Of a stretch of 34,369 nt of DNA, positions 1-7,950 are shown one piece after another (position 1 is the stretch's first letter; the number at the start of each line of letters is the position of its first letter). This DNA comes from Verrucomicrobiales bacterium (GTDB taxonomy: Bacteria; Verrucomicrobiota; Verrucomicrobiia; Verrucomicrobiales; SLCJ01). The notes under the pieces are model-generated. The model saw only the letters and a program-made list of their open reading frames with translations. It was not told where the DNA came from and did no database searches. The stretch is taken from the NCBI GenBank assembly GCA_024636835.1, contig JAGXGH010000116.1:1-34369 (forward strand), in the 5' to 3' direction. Made by a program: the position numbers and the translations under genes.

Positions 1-486
1 CTGCAGGCAGTGATCAGTTACTATGTCCAGAGCTCTTTAACCATAGAGAATATAGCTGCGGATTGACTGCAGGCAGTGATCAGTTACTATGGATGTGATT
101 GATCTGTTTGATCCTTACGTGCTGCGGATTGACTGCAGGCAGTGATCAGTTACTATGAAAGCGTGGAAAGGTCGGCGGATTCTCTCGCTGCGGATTGACT
201 GCAGGCAGTGATCAGTTACTATAGCGCATTTGTTGATAGTGCCATTGTGCTAGCTGCGGATTGACTGCAGGCAGTGATCAGTTACTATCATATACGATTT
301 CACGGCTACCCCTGAACTGCTGCGGATTGACTGCAGGCAGTGATCAGTTACTATGCACGTTCACGATGCCAACGGCGACGGCTGGCTGCGGATTGACTGC
401 AGGCAGTGATCAGTTACTATAATGGCGGCCAGCACCACGTCAATCACCCTGCTGCGGATTGACTGCAGGCAGTGATCAGTTACTAT
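1..486 (+). CRISPR. Type II-C CRISPR array, 8 repeats (first partial), 7 spacers
   Basis: The 36-bp repeat starts GCTGCGGATTGACTGCAG and ends GCAGTGATCAGTTACTAT. Full copies lie at 55-90, 121-156, 187-222, 253-288, 319-354, 385-420 and 451-486, and the last 24 nt of a further copy at 1-24. All copies are identical, and all seven spacers are exactly 30 nt. The array runs off the left edge, so its true length is unknown. Complementarity to the tracrRNA (5204-5289) shows that crRNAs are read on the plus strand, so the array converges on the cas operon. The 36/30 geometry and the cas9-cas1-cas2 gene set without csn2 or cas4 are typical of subtype II-C. No degenerate terminal repeat is seen. Confidence 0.98.
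63..90 (+). promoter_or_regulatory. Repeat-internal promoter (one example; present in every repeat)
   Basis: Repeat positions 9-14 read TTGACT and positions 31-36 read TACTAT, 16 nt apart. This is a recognisable sigma70-like -35/-10 pair. In the copy given here these are 63-68 and 85-90. The -10 box ends exactly at the repeat end, so transcription would start about 6-8 nt into the following spacer and leave a guide of about 23-24 nt. The direction agrees with the crRNA strand deduced from the tracrRNA. Neisseria type II-C repeats are known to carry such promoters; use here is inferred. Confidence 0.55.
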
Positions 487-494
487 ATTTGAAA

Positions 495-523
495 CGTGAC
501 CCGTTGATATTCAACGGGTCACG
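495..523. terminator. Perfect hairpin between array and cas2; likely bidirectional terminator
   Basis: CGTGACCCGTTGA (495-507) and TCAACGGGTCACG (511-523) form a perfect 13-bp stem with a TAT loop. It is 8 nt after the last repeat and 10 nt past the cas2 stop. In the rightward (array) direction CTTTCT follows; in the leftward (cas) direction TTTCAAATATA follows. Neither tail is a long U-run, but the position between convergent transcripts fits a shared terminator. Confidence 0.6.
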
Positions 524-533
524 CTTTCTGCAG

Positions 534-863
534 TCAAAACATTTCAAGCTGCGCAGGCTCGGATTCGGTCTCGACCCTTCGTTTTCCCAGATAGACCTCC
601 ATCCGGGCGAATTGCTTGTCCGTGAATTGAGCAACACGCACCTCACCATCCGGGGGAACCATCGACCGGACTCTTTTGAGATGCACCTGTATGTTTTCAT
701 TGCTCGCACAGTGTCGGAAATATACCGAATATTGCATCATCGCAAACCCGTCATCCAGCAACTGATGGCGGAACTCGGTATACTGACGACGTGCTTTTTT
801 CGTATCAGTCGGAAGATCAAAAAAGACTACTAGCCACATACAGCGATAACCAGAGATTTTCAT
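534..863 (-). CDS. cas2: CRISPR-associated endonuclease Cas2
   Basis: This 109-aa protein is the usual Cas2 length. It opens with the first beta strand and the FDLP motif that carries the conserved Asp (about D16), followed by the ferredoxin-like pattern and the typical QYSVYFRHC segment. Cas2 dimers bridge Cas1 dimers in the spacer-integration complex. The start lies 3 nt after the cas1 stop, so the gene is the last of a cas9-cas1-cas2 operon. A second Met at residue 8, directly before the WLVVFFDLP strand, could be the true start. Nothing suggests decay. Confidence 0.95.
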   Translation of the reverse strand: MKISGYRCMWLVVFFDLPTDTKKARRQYTEFRHQLLDDGFAMMQYSVYFRHCASNENIQVHLKRVRSMVPPDGEVRVAQFTDKQFARMEVYLGKRRVETESEPAQLEMF

Positions 864-866
864 AAA

Positions 867-1763
867 TTACACGGTGGGCACGGTCAAAGATGAATCCTCC
901 CCAATCAACATTCGATACACACTGTTCACATAGCGCGGCAGCACCGCCATCACGGGACCCTTGGTGTCACCAAACTGCACGGGCATAGCAAGTATACTGA
1001 GCATCTCTTGCCGATCTTCACTGGATAACTCGTCGCTTTCAGATGTTTCATTCAACCGTCTTTGCACCGCGGAGTCCACGAATGGGCGTAATGGTTCCAT
1101 AACATCATCCGCCAAACAAAATGGGTTGTCCTTTCGATGGTGGTAGAGACCCAAGGCCGGTTGCATCCCGGCCGAAACCACAGCCCTCGCCACTGCTGCT
1201 CTGAGGATGGCATAGCCGTAATTTAACAAGCCGTTGAACCGGGACACTCCTCTGGAATCCCGCTGATCACCTGCCGCATAGATTTCGGGGAACACTGCCG
1301 ACCAATAGACTTTCGCTGCCACCGCTTCGCGGTTGTCAGGATCGCCGGATTTAACTTCCGATGCCAAATGCAAAAGGCGTGTCCGTCCGGGATCTTCTAT
1401 GACCTTTGCCTGTGCGAGTATTTTCGCCCGCACCAGTTCCTTCCAGACTCGCTTTCTTGCAGGCAACCCCGCCCCCATCTGGGCGGTGAGCCGTGGGATA
1501 AGTTCGCTATGATGCAAGGTTGGCAATAGGACTCCGGACGGCATGTGCTTCTCATTACAAAACACAACCACACAGCCAGCCTCCAACAAACTGTTGATCA
1601 CTGCAGAGGATATTTCAATCGCGGGATGCTGAAGCACCAGCACCCCGACATCTTCACAAGCGAACCGCCGCTCATCATCAAGCGAAAAGCTAATCGCCAA
1701 TTGTTTCCTGCGTAGCGAAAGCTTTGCCCCTCGCTGCGCAATTTCTAATGTGTGTTTGATCAT
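867..1763 (-). CDS. cas1: CRISPR-associated integrase Cas1 (type II)
   Basis: This 298-aa Cas1 is the integrase that inserts new spacers at the array. The expected catalytic residues are visible: Glu about 146 (in NREAVAAKVYW), His about 208 (GLYHHRKDNPF) and Asp about 219-220 (LADDVMEPLRP). The FNGLLNYGYAIL helix is also typical of the family. Its start codon overlaps the cas9 stop as ATGA, which indicates translational coupling, and cas2 follows 3 nt after its stop. Length and motifs are complete, so adaptation should be functional. The adaptation set has only Cas1 and Cas2, as in subtype II-C. Confidence 0.97.
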   Translation of the reverse strand: MIKHTLEIAQRGAKLSLRRKQLAISFSLDDERRFACEDVGVLVLQHPAIEISSAVINSLLEAGCVVVFCNEKHMPSGVLLPTLHHSELIPRLTAQMGAGLPARKRVWKELVRAKILAQAKVIEDPGRTRLLHLASEVKSGDPDNREAVAAKVYWSAVFPEIYAAGDQRDSRGVSRFNGLLNYGYAILRAAVARAVVSAGMQPALGLYHHRKDNPFCLADDVMEPLRPFVDSAVQRRLNETSESDELSSEDRQEMLSILAMPVQFGDTKGPVMAVLPRYVNSVYRMLIGEDSSLTVPTV

Positions 1764-4700
1764 TGCCGGTCAATGTTGCGCAACTCTCCGTTTGGAAGCA
1801 CCGTCACTTTTCTCGCGTTTGGAAAATTCTTAGCGAATGTCCCAGGACGACATCTAACTGGTTTTCTATTCTTTGAATCTCTTGCATCGCAATGGTGAAG
1901 CATTGCCATTTGTAAAGTTCCCGAACTAATTGTATTAAGCACAAACAACTCAGTGATACCATCCACCTCCGCAAGGATCGAATCATCTGAACACAAATGC
2001 ATCAAAAACTCCGCATCAGGGCACTCAACAGGTGGCGTGGGATCAACAACAGGCTTTCGTTCCTTTAGACGTCGGGACGCCTCTAACAAGGTCACAGGAA
2101 CAAAATGATGGCTGCCATCACTAAGCACGAATATCGCAACGTGGTGTGTATTTCCCGGCACCACGAGCTCGTGCCCTACCGCCTGTCGTCGAGGAACCGC
2201 TGCGCCAGATCGACTTACAATCCGTGCCTTTTTAATAGGTATGCCAGAGGGTAGCTTGATCAGTCCATGGTCTGCATCTACCAGCGGGTTCTTGCTCTTT
2301 AACTTCTTCTCAAGAATTCCACGGAGTTTCGCCTCCGGAACGGCTTTGATGTCGTCAGTAGTAATCGAATCGCGCTCACTAAAAACCGCTGCAAGATCTC
2401 CTTTCAAAGCCTTGCCAAAGTCCTGACGGTAAAGTCGCTTTTCTTTTACAAGATAGTCTTTCACTACCTGTCTGACTGTGACGTCGCGGATCTTTTCAAT
2501 TTCTTTCTCAGTTAAACTCGACAGCGGCTTCCTCCGGACAATTTCACCAGGGGTCTGCGTTGCCCCGTAATTTGTTTCTTCATGAAGCGGGCCAGAGAGC
2601 TTACGCGACGGACGATGAGAAACCCAGATCCTGTCCAAGGAAGATTTCACAGATTCACGAAAAGTTGATTTCTCCCATGGCGAGTCAATCCCATCCGCAA
2701 TAGGCTTCAATCGATAGACGCGGCGGACAACTCTCTCCTTGCCGTTCTTCTCCCGGTCTTTCTCCAGATCCTTTTTAAAGTCTTTCCAGCGGTTCTCGTA
2801 GTGCAGTTCTTTGGAGAGCTTTTGCACCAGATCGGGACCACAAAGGGCTGTCACAATCGCATCCAATGCGTGATGTCGATGGTCATCACGGTTCTTCACA
2901 TCGAGCAAGTCGTCACGCAATAGGTCATTAATTTCCCAGTGTCTACGCAACAGTGCGGTATGCTTCCCCTTGGTGCAGAATACCAGATGCGGCTGGTCAA
3001 CCAGACATGTAAGGTAGTGCCGCGCTACCTTGGTCATGTAGGCGGTATCCACAGCATCCCTAGCCGCGAAGTCTTCCGGCACAGAGTCCGCCAACAAGCG
3101 TAACCGCTTCGGATATGGGAGCGACTTTGAACGCTGCACCAATGCCTCGTATTTTTCAGGATTGTTCTCCAACCATTTCGACGGCAGACGATCACTTTTT
3201 TGGCGGTTCTCGCTAGCGAAACAAACCACCTTGTTCATGTATGAGTCGTCATTAGCCCGTCTGGGGTAGATGTGATCAATATCAACCTCACCTCCGAGAA
3301 GTTGCTGAATAGAAATCATCCGTGCGGGATGAGAGTAGGCACAAGCTTTATTCTGCTCTTCCCAGAGGAGGTAGAGCGTTATTGCATCTCGTGTTGCCAG
3401 GACGCCGTGCTCTTCCAATGCCTCGGCTGCCCTATCGCGCTCGTTTTCACGATCTCTCTGCTTCTTGATGTATTCATCCCGCCTCTTTCCGTGCATTTTC
3501 AAATCACGGGCCATCTCCACGTGTATACGCGCTGGTTTACCATGCTTTCGAATCACACCATTCACTACCTTCCGCAGTTCGTGCAATGCCCGCAATACCA
3601 GCGGATTATTCACATCCGGAAAATTCGGATCATAATGCTCGTCATTCCGATCGGACATGGCTTCCAATCTTGGCAATAAATCATAAGTCGCCTTCACGGT
3701 TTCATCACGCCGAGGATACCCCGCGAGATGACGCGCTGAGTCTGTCTCATCCTTGCCCTGAAAACCAAATCCCGCCTCCATGTGCGGCATCAGTTTTTCT
3801 AACGCTTTGATCGAAAGTCCACAATACCCGGAAGGCAGCGGCACTCTAAGTAACTTTTCAATCTGTTTGATCTTAAGCGTCGATAACTCGACCAATAAAT
3901 CTTTGGTCTCACTATCCGTCCTCTGAATCACTTTGGACTGTCCAGACTCCGGTAGCGTGAGCACTTCAACAATTTGATTCTTCTCATCTTCGCTGAGCTT
4001 ATCCCACTCCGCCTCTCCAACAGCTTTTCTTAACTGATTCTCCGTAACCAACCCTGAAATCTTGTCTCTAGTTCCGTTCTCAAGGTTGAACACAATTTGT
4101 CGCACCGATGGCGCTCCCGGAGCCTTAGCTACGGCCTTACGAAGTCCTCCAAAGGTGGGTTTCTGCGTGCTACTGAGATACACTAAAGCCACCGCGCGCT
4201 CTCCGACTGAAAGCTTTCTCTCGGTCGGCTTACCTATGGCAGACTGATCAAGTAACCGTAGGTTATTCAGCTCGGAAAGCATTCTAAACTTCTGAAAGCG
4301 TCTGTCAGCAACTGGAGCACGAAGCTCATTAGGCTCAAGTTCGCATCGCCCGATCGATGATATCGGCCAGTAGACTCGACGCTGAAAGAAGGACAGGTTC
4401 TCTATTCCGAACTGCTGCAGGTGCGTTTCGCCAGACGTCCGCGGCACCGGCTTAACAACTGCCACGGGATCCTCTCTTTTGCCAAAGCTTCCATATCGCA
4501 GCGCATCTGTAAGCTCAGGATGAAACTCCGCCTGCTTTTCCCAAATCAATGAGAACTCCTTATGAAGCATTTGGCGGCGTATGTGCCGATTGCGCAATCG
4601 CACCGAGATTCCGTCCTTCTGATAAAGACCATATAAATACTCGCCTAGAGTCAGACTACCGGAATCTTGAATGGCTTGCTCAAGGGCATCAATCTCACCA

Positions 4701-5176
4701 AGCATCCCCTCCAGTTCCTTCTTCGCGTCCCCCTCTGCTGCAGCCACTTCCGATTTCCTGAGTGAAAGGAACCCTCGTCGCTGATTCAAATGAAGTATAA
4801 TCCGTGCCAACTCATCGAGTTCCACACGTTCCTTCACTGCTTTTGCCCTGAGCATGTAAACATCTAGTTGCTCCCACTTATGGAGTTTCTCTGGGGCATT
4901 GGGCACCCAGCCCAGACCAGTAAGTATCTTTCTGATCAATAATTTCCGGTCTCCCTTTCTTCGCTGTCGTCGTCTAGCTCCTCTGGCCTGACGTCGCTTT
5001 TGATTGAGATGCGTATCCTTGCCAGTCCCAAATTTATCGACTCCTGGCGGAAAAATCCGAACTCCACTTTCGATCTTCTTTTCGTCGGCAGACACGGCGG
5101 CCCAACCGATCGAAGCAACTCCCATATCTAAACCCAACGTGTAGCTTCTCATTATTTCACTCATAGGTATTGACAT
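1760..5176 (-). CDS. cas9: CRISPR-associated endonuclease Cas9, type II-C
   Basis: This protein of 1138 aa (or about 1130) is in the compact type II-C size range. The nuclease motifs appear intact: RuvC-I (YTLGLDMGVASIGWA, Asp17 from the first Met), an Arg-rich bridge helix (residues about 58-85), RuvC-II (IHVEMARDLK, Glu near 553), HNH (GGEVDIDHIYPRR, His near 635, then NKVVCFASENRQKSDRLPSKW) and RuvC-III (HHALDAIVTALC, near 768). Three Met codons are possible starts: residue 1 (5176), residue 5 (5164) and residue 9 (5152). No clear Shine-Dalgarno sequence decides between them. The Met at 5152 gives the usual short N-terminus before RuvC-I and leaves the divergent tracrRNA -35 box outside the coding sequence. 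The gene is co-transcribed with cas1 and cas2. Confidence 0.97.
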   Translation of the reverse strand: MSIPMSEIMRSYTLGLDMGVASIGWAAVSADEKKIESGVRIFPPGVDKFGTGKDTHLNQKRRQARGARRRQRRKGDRKLLIRKILTGLGWVPNAPEKLHKWEQLDVYMLRAKAVKERVELDELARIILHLNQRRGFLSLRKSEVAAAEGDAKKELEGMLGEIDALEQAIQDSGSLTLGEYLYGLYQKDGISVRLRNRHIRRQMLHKEFSLIWEKQAEFHPELTDALRYGSFGKREDPVAVVKPVPRTSGETHLQQFGIENLSFFQRRVYWPISSIGRCELEPNELRAPVADRRFQKFRMLSELNNLRLLDQSAIGKPTERKLSVGERAVALVYLSSTQKPTFGGLRKAVAKAPGAPSVRQIVFNLENGTRDKISGLVTENQLRKAVGEAEWDKLSEDEKNQIVEVLTLPESGQSKVIQRTDSETKDLLVELSTLKIKQIEKLLRVPLPSGYCGLSIKALEKLMPHMEAGFGFQGKDETDSARHLAGYPRRDETVKATYDLLPRLEAMSDRNDEHYDPNFPDVNNPLVLRALHELRKVVNGVIRKHGKPARIHVEMARDLKMHGKRRDEYIKKQRDRENERDRAAEALEEHGVLATRDAITLYLLWEEQNKACAYSHPARMISIQQLLGGEVDIDHIYPRRANDDSYMNKVVCFASENRQKSDRLPSKWLENNPEKYEALVQRSKSLPYPKRLRLLADSVPEDFAARDAVDTAYMTKVARHYLTCLVDQPHLVFCTKGKHTALLRRHWEINDLLRDDLLDVKNRDDHRHHALDAIVTALCGPDLVQKLSKELHYENRWKDFKKDLEKDREKNGKERVVRRVYRLKPIADGIDSPWEKSTFRESVKSSLDRIWVSHRPSRKLSGPLHEETNYGATQTPGEIVRRKPLSSLTEKEIEKIRDVTVRQVVKDYLVKEKRLYRQDFGKALKGDLAAVFSERDSITTDDIKAVPEAKLRGILEKKLKSKNPLVDADHGLIKLPSGIPIKKARIVSRSGAAVPRRQAVGHELVVPGNTHHVAIFVLSDGSHHFVPVTLLEASRRLKERKPVVDPTPPVECPDAEFLMHLCSDDSILAEVDGITELFVLNTISSGTLQMAMLHHCDARDSKNRKPVRCRPGTFAKNFPNARKVTVLPNGELRNIDRQ

Positions 5177-5197
5177 ATTTACACGATCTGCTAATCC
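5170..5197 (+). promoter_or_regulatory. Putative tracrRNA promoter
   Basis: A perfect -35 box TTGACA lies at 5170-5175. It is followed after 16 nt by a weak -10 candidate TAATCC (5192-5197). Predicted initiation falls near 5203-5205, exactly where complementarity to the CRISPR repeat begins. The -35 box overlaps the first possible cas9 start codon on the other strand, so the tracrRNA and cas9 are divergent and tightly packed. Confidence 0.5.
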
Positions 5198-5203
5198 TTG
5201 GGA

Positions 5204-5289
5204 AGTAACTGATCACTGCTTGTTGTTCTTTTCGTAGCAATTAGTCAGATTTTGCGGGCGCTGCTCCACGGAGCATCCCGTTTTTTTTT
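5204..5289 (+). ncRNA. tracrRNA
   Basis: The 16 nt at 5204-5219 (AGTAACTGATCACTGC) are the exact reverse complement of repeat positions 19-34. After an interrupted, G-U-rich stretch, CGTAGC (5233-5238) pairs with the first six repeat bases GCTGCG (one G-U), forming the lower stem of a crRNA:tracrRNA duplex. The region then continues through a spacer to a terminator hairpin and nine Ts. The order (5' end pairing with the repeat 3' half, lower stem, nexus region, terminator) is canonical for type II and fixes both strands. The predicted length is about 86 nt. The 5' end is inferred from the promoter and the pairing. Confidence 0.88.
5255..5289 (+). terminator. Rho-independent terminator of tracrRNA
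   Basis: CGGG (5255-5258) pairs with CCCG (5277-5280), and inside it TGCTC (5262-5266) pairs with GAGCA (5271-5275) around a CACG loop. Nine Ts follow at 5281-5289. A second ATCCCG plus T7 stretch at 5298-5310 resembles a duplicated terminator tail. Confidence 0.85.
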
Positions 5290-5616
5290 GCCCACTGATC
5301 CCGTTTTTTTGAATCAGGAGCTTAATCTTCTAACAGCCTAGCATAAAGGGTGGGACATCTGTAGGGTTACACTAACATTACCTGAACATTCTCATCGCTA
5401 TCCGGTAAAAGTGAGATGCCAGGCAATTACGGCATCGACGCAAGCCCGACTTGGGGTTGGGAAATGCATTCGCTGATTACCCAGGGTAGCCTCCATTTCG
5501 TTGCGGTAACCCTGGGCTAAACTCCGTTACCCCGTTGGGCTAAAGAAAGGAGAGCCGAATCACAAATCTTGATGCGTGACAGGCCAACACTAAGATGCTT
5601 GAAAAAGGGGAACTCT
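5290..5616. other. Intergenic region between tracrRNA and transporter gene
   Basis: No convincing gene is seen in these 327 nt. The region holds a second T7 tract (5304-5310), a REP-like palindromic segment (5477-5545) and, next to the transporter stop codon, an imperfect hairpin formed by GCTTGAAAAAG (5597-5607) and CTCTTTAAGC. The cas9 promoter must lie here or within the tracrRNA region, but no clear minus-strand -35/-10 pair was found. Confidence 0.6.
5477..5545. repeat. REP-like palindromic element
   Basis: CCCAGGGT (5480-5487) and ACCCTGGG (5509-5516) form an 8-bp stem. The sequence then continues with a GTTACCCCGTTGGGCTAAAG-type tail. TGGGCTAAA occurs twice (5513-5521 and 5536-5544). 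This architecture resembles dispersed extragenic palindromes of environmental bacteria. The dispersal itself cannot be seen in one window. Confidence 0.45.
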
Positions 5617-7950
5617 TTAAGCCAGCGCGCTTTCATCGCCGCTGTCCTGGGTGAAGAGGCACGAGGATCCCGTCGCCTCGCGGAGGCTCCAGAGAAACTC
5701 CGCGTCCAGTTCTTCCGGCAGGGGAAAGATGTTCAGATCCGCCTCCGGTGCCTTGCTCGCGTAGCGCCCGAAGTCGCCGTCCGCGACATGCGCCTCCGTG
5801 TCCGCGGGCAGCCGCGCGAGGTCCACGAGGCGCGCGAGGAATTTTTCCGCTTTCTCTTTGTGGGATTTTTTCTCCACCGCCGCGATCACGGTGAGCTTCG
5901 CGCCCCAGCTTTCCATCATGCGGTATGCCAGCAAAACCGCCAGGTCGAGGTCATCGAATTCCATCTCCATTTTCCAGTCCGGACCGCGGTCCGGAATCCA
6001 AAGGTTTACCCGGCGTCGCCTCCCGAGGCCTGCCGTCTCGTGTTTCACGAACAGGGCGACGCCCATCCGCTGGCGCTTGGCCTCCGTGATCACGCGCTGC
6101 AGGGCCTCGTGCGTTTCCTTGCCTTTTGGTAACTCTAGGAACAGTAGGTTCGGTCGGAAAAAGGATCCGGCAAGAGCCTGCATGCCCGCGCGCACGTCAT
6201 CTGGGAAACGGTCGCTCTCCATGACTGTCGATGAGGTGAAAACGTTCGCGTCCATCAGTGCGTTGCGGGTGCCCGTCAGGCGCTTATCGAGATCATCGAT
6301 CTCTCCTGAAGGCGCGAGGCCAAGCAGCTTGATGGAGCCCATGGGGGTAGCCAGGTCTCTCACCAGCTCAAAGGATCCCCGCAAGCGTTCGGGATCCTCG
6401 ACCGGCAGAAGAATGTTCGGTTTCCACGCGCGCTCGGACGTTCCCTGCGAGAGCTTGACCTGCTTTCCTGCCCATTCGGCAAGAGCCGAAAACAAGCCGC
6501 TGCGGACATCACCGGTCGGCGCCGAAAGTTGCCGGCGCAACAAGACGAAATAGAGCACGGCCACCACGGCGACCGCGATCAGGCTGAAGGTCGCGTTGAT
6601 GATGAACATCGCAAAAAGACAGCCCGCTAAACCGAGGAACGGTATGAATATCGGGATACGCAGAAGCGGGCGAAAGCTGATGAGGCGAAGCTTCTGCTCG
6701 ATCACGACCACCAGGTTGATCGTGGCGTAGGTCAGCAGGAAAATCATCGTCACGAGGGGCGCGATGGCGTTGAGCTCGCGGAGCATGATTGCGGCGAGCA
6801 CGATGGCGGCGGTGAGGAACATCGCGTTGCGCGGCTCCCCGCGTTTCGTTCGTTTCGCAATCCATTTCGAGCCGGGGACGATGTTGTGGTTGCCCAGCGC
6901 TTCGAGGATGCGCGGTGCGCCGACGAAAGAGGCGAGCGCCGAGGAAAACGTGGCCGCGAGCAGCCCGGCGAGGACGGCCGGTCCCCAGTAAGCGCGGTCG
7001 ATCATGATCGTGTAATTTCCCGTCAACTCGTCGATCGTCGCTGAGCGCATCAGCCAGTAAGCGAGAGCTAGATAGATCACCAGGCTGATGCCGACCGCCG
7101 CCATCGTGCCGAGCGGAATCGATTTCCTGGGGTTTTTCAGATCACCGGACATGTTTGCCCCGGCCATGATCCCCGTGGATGCCGGGAAGAAAACGGCGAA
7201 GACCAACCAGAAGCTGACGCCGGAAAAATCGTTCTCGGGACTGCCACGGAAATCCCCCCACCACACGATCGGGTTGTCCATGGGGCCTTGCACTGCGGCG
7301 ATGGCGATCGAAATGAGTGAACCGATAATGATCACCAGAATGGCATACTGGACCTTGAAGGCCAGGCTTGTGCTGATGAGAGTGATGCCGAAAATGACGG
7401 CAAAGATCGTGAGGTCGATGGCGATCGATGGCATGGCGGGGAACCCCCACGCATCGACGGCCCAGAGATAACCCTCGCGAAAGCCGAAGATATACATCAC
7501 CACCGCCAGTGATTGTGAAAGGTAGAGCGGCACCCCGATGGCCCCGCCCGTTTCGAGACCGAGCGATTGGGAGATCATCGAAAACGCGCCGCCGGGTCCG
7601 ACCCGGATGTTGGTCACGAAGGTCGACATCGCCAGCCCGGTTGCGCCGGTGATGGCGAAGGAGAGAATGATGATGACGAACGCGCCGCCCAAGCCGGCAT
7701 TGCCCACGACCCAACCTGCGCGCAGAAACATGATGACACCGAGAATGGTCAGCAGTGTCGGCGTGAACACGCCGGGGAAGGTGCCGAATTTGGTGGCCTG
7801 TGTCGCCTCGTGTTCCTCCACCTGATGTTGCACATCCTGCGGCGCTTCCGCGTCCTTGCCGCCGGCGGATTCCAGTTCCGTCACCGCCTTGTCGCCGGGA
7901 CCGGGTTCAGCGGAAGGCTCCGGGCTCTGATGGTTTTTCTTTTGGGTCAT
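5617..7950 (-). CDS. SLC12-type cation-chloride cotransporter family protein (APC superfamily)
   Basis: This 777-aa inner-membrane transporter has a hydrophilic N-terminus (residues 1-55, rich in Glu, Gln and Pro). The FGTFPGVFTPTLLTILGVIMFL signature follows at about residue 56, then about 12 hydrophobic segments to residue 480. The C-terminal cytosolic domain begins KPNILLPVEDPERLRGSFE near residue 520. The signature, with GWVVGNAGL after it, is typical of bacterial homologues of Na-K-Cl and K-Cl cotransporters rather than plain amino-acid permeases. The ion preference cannot be read from the sequence. Its start overlaps the P-type ATPase stop as ATGA, so two ion transporters are translationally coupled at the end of the island. 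Confidence 0.85.
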   Translation of the reverse strand: MTQKKNHQSPEPSAEPGPGDKAVTELESAGGKDAEAPQDVQHQVEEHEATQATKFGTFPGVFTPTLLTILGVIMFLRAGWVVGNAGLGGAFVIIILSFAITGATGLAMSTFVTNIRVGPGGAFSMISQSLGLETGGAIGVPLYLSQSLAVVMYIFGFREGYLWAVDAWGFPAMPSIAIDLTIFAVIFGITLISTSLAFKVQYAILVIIIGSLISIAIAAVQGPMDNPIVWWGDFRGSPENDFSGVSFWLVFAVFFPASTGIMAGANMSGDLKNPRKSIPLGTMAAVGISLVIYLALAYWLMRSATIDELTGNYTIMIDRAYWGPAVLAGLLAATFSSALASFVGAPRILEALGNHNIVPGSKWIAKRTKRGEPRNAMFLTAAIVLAAIMLRELNAIAPLVTMIFLLTYATINLVVVIEQKLRLISFRPLLRIPIFIPFLGLAGCLFAMFIINATFSLIAVAVVAVLYFVLLRRQLSAPTGDVRSGLFSALAEWAGKQVKLSQGTSERAWKPNILLPVEDPERLRGSFELVRDLATPMGSIKLLGLAPSGEIDDLDKRLTGTRNALMDANVFTSSTVMESDRFPDDVRAGMQALAGSFFRPNLLFLELPKGKETHEALQRVITEAKRQRMGVALFVKHETAGLGRRRRVNLWIPDRGPDWKMEMEFDDLDLAVLLAYRMMESWGAKLTVIAAVEKKSHKEKAEKFLARLVDLARLPADTEAHVADGDFGRYASKAPEADLNIFPLPEELDAEFLWSLREATGSSCLFTQDSGDESALA

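Noticed and set aside
459..833. 124-aa plus-strand frame across the last repeat and cas2
   Set aside because: It is antisense to cas2, begins inside a spacer-repeat unit and has no recognisable family.
5290..5616. csn2 or cas4 gene next to cas9
   Set aside because: No such open frame exists here; the next gene is an ion cotransporter, supporting subtype II-C.
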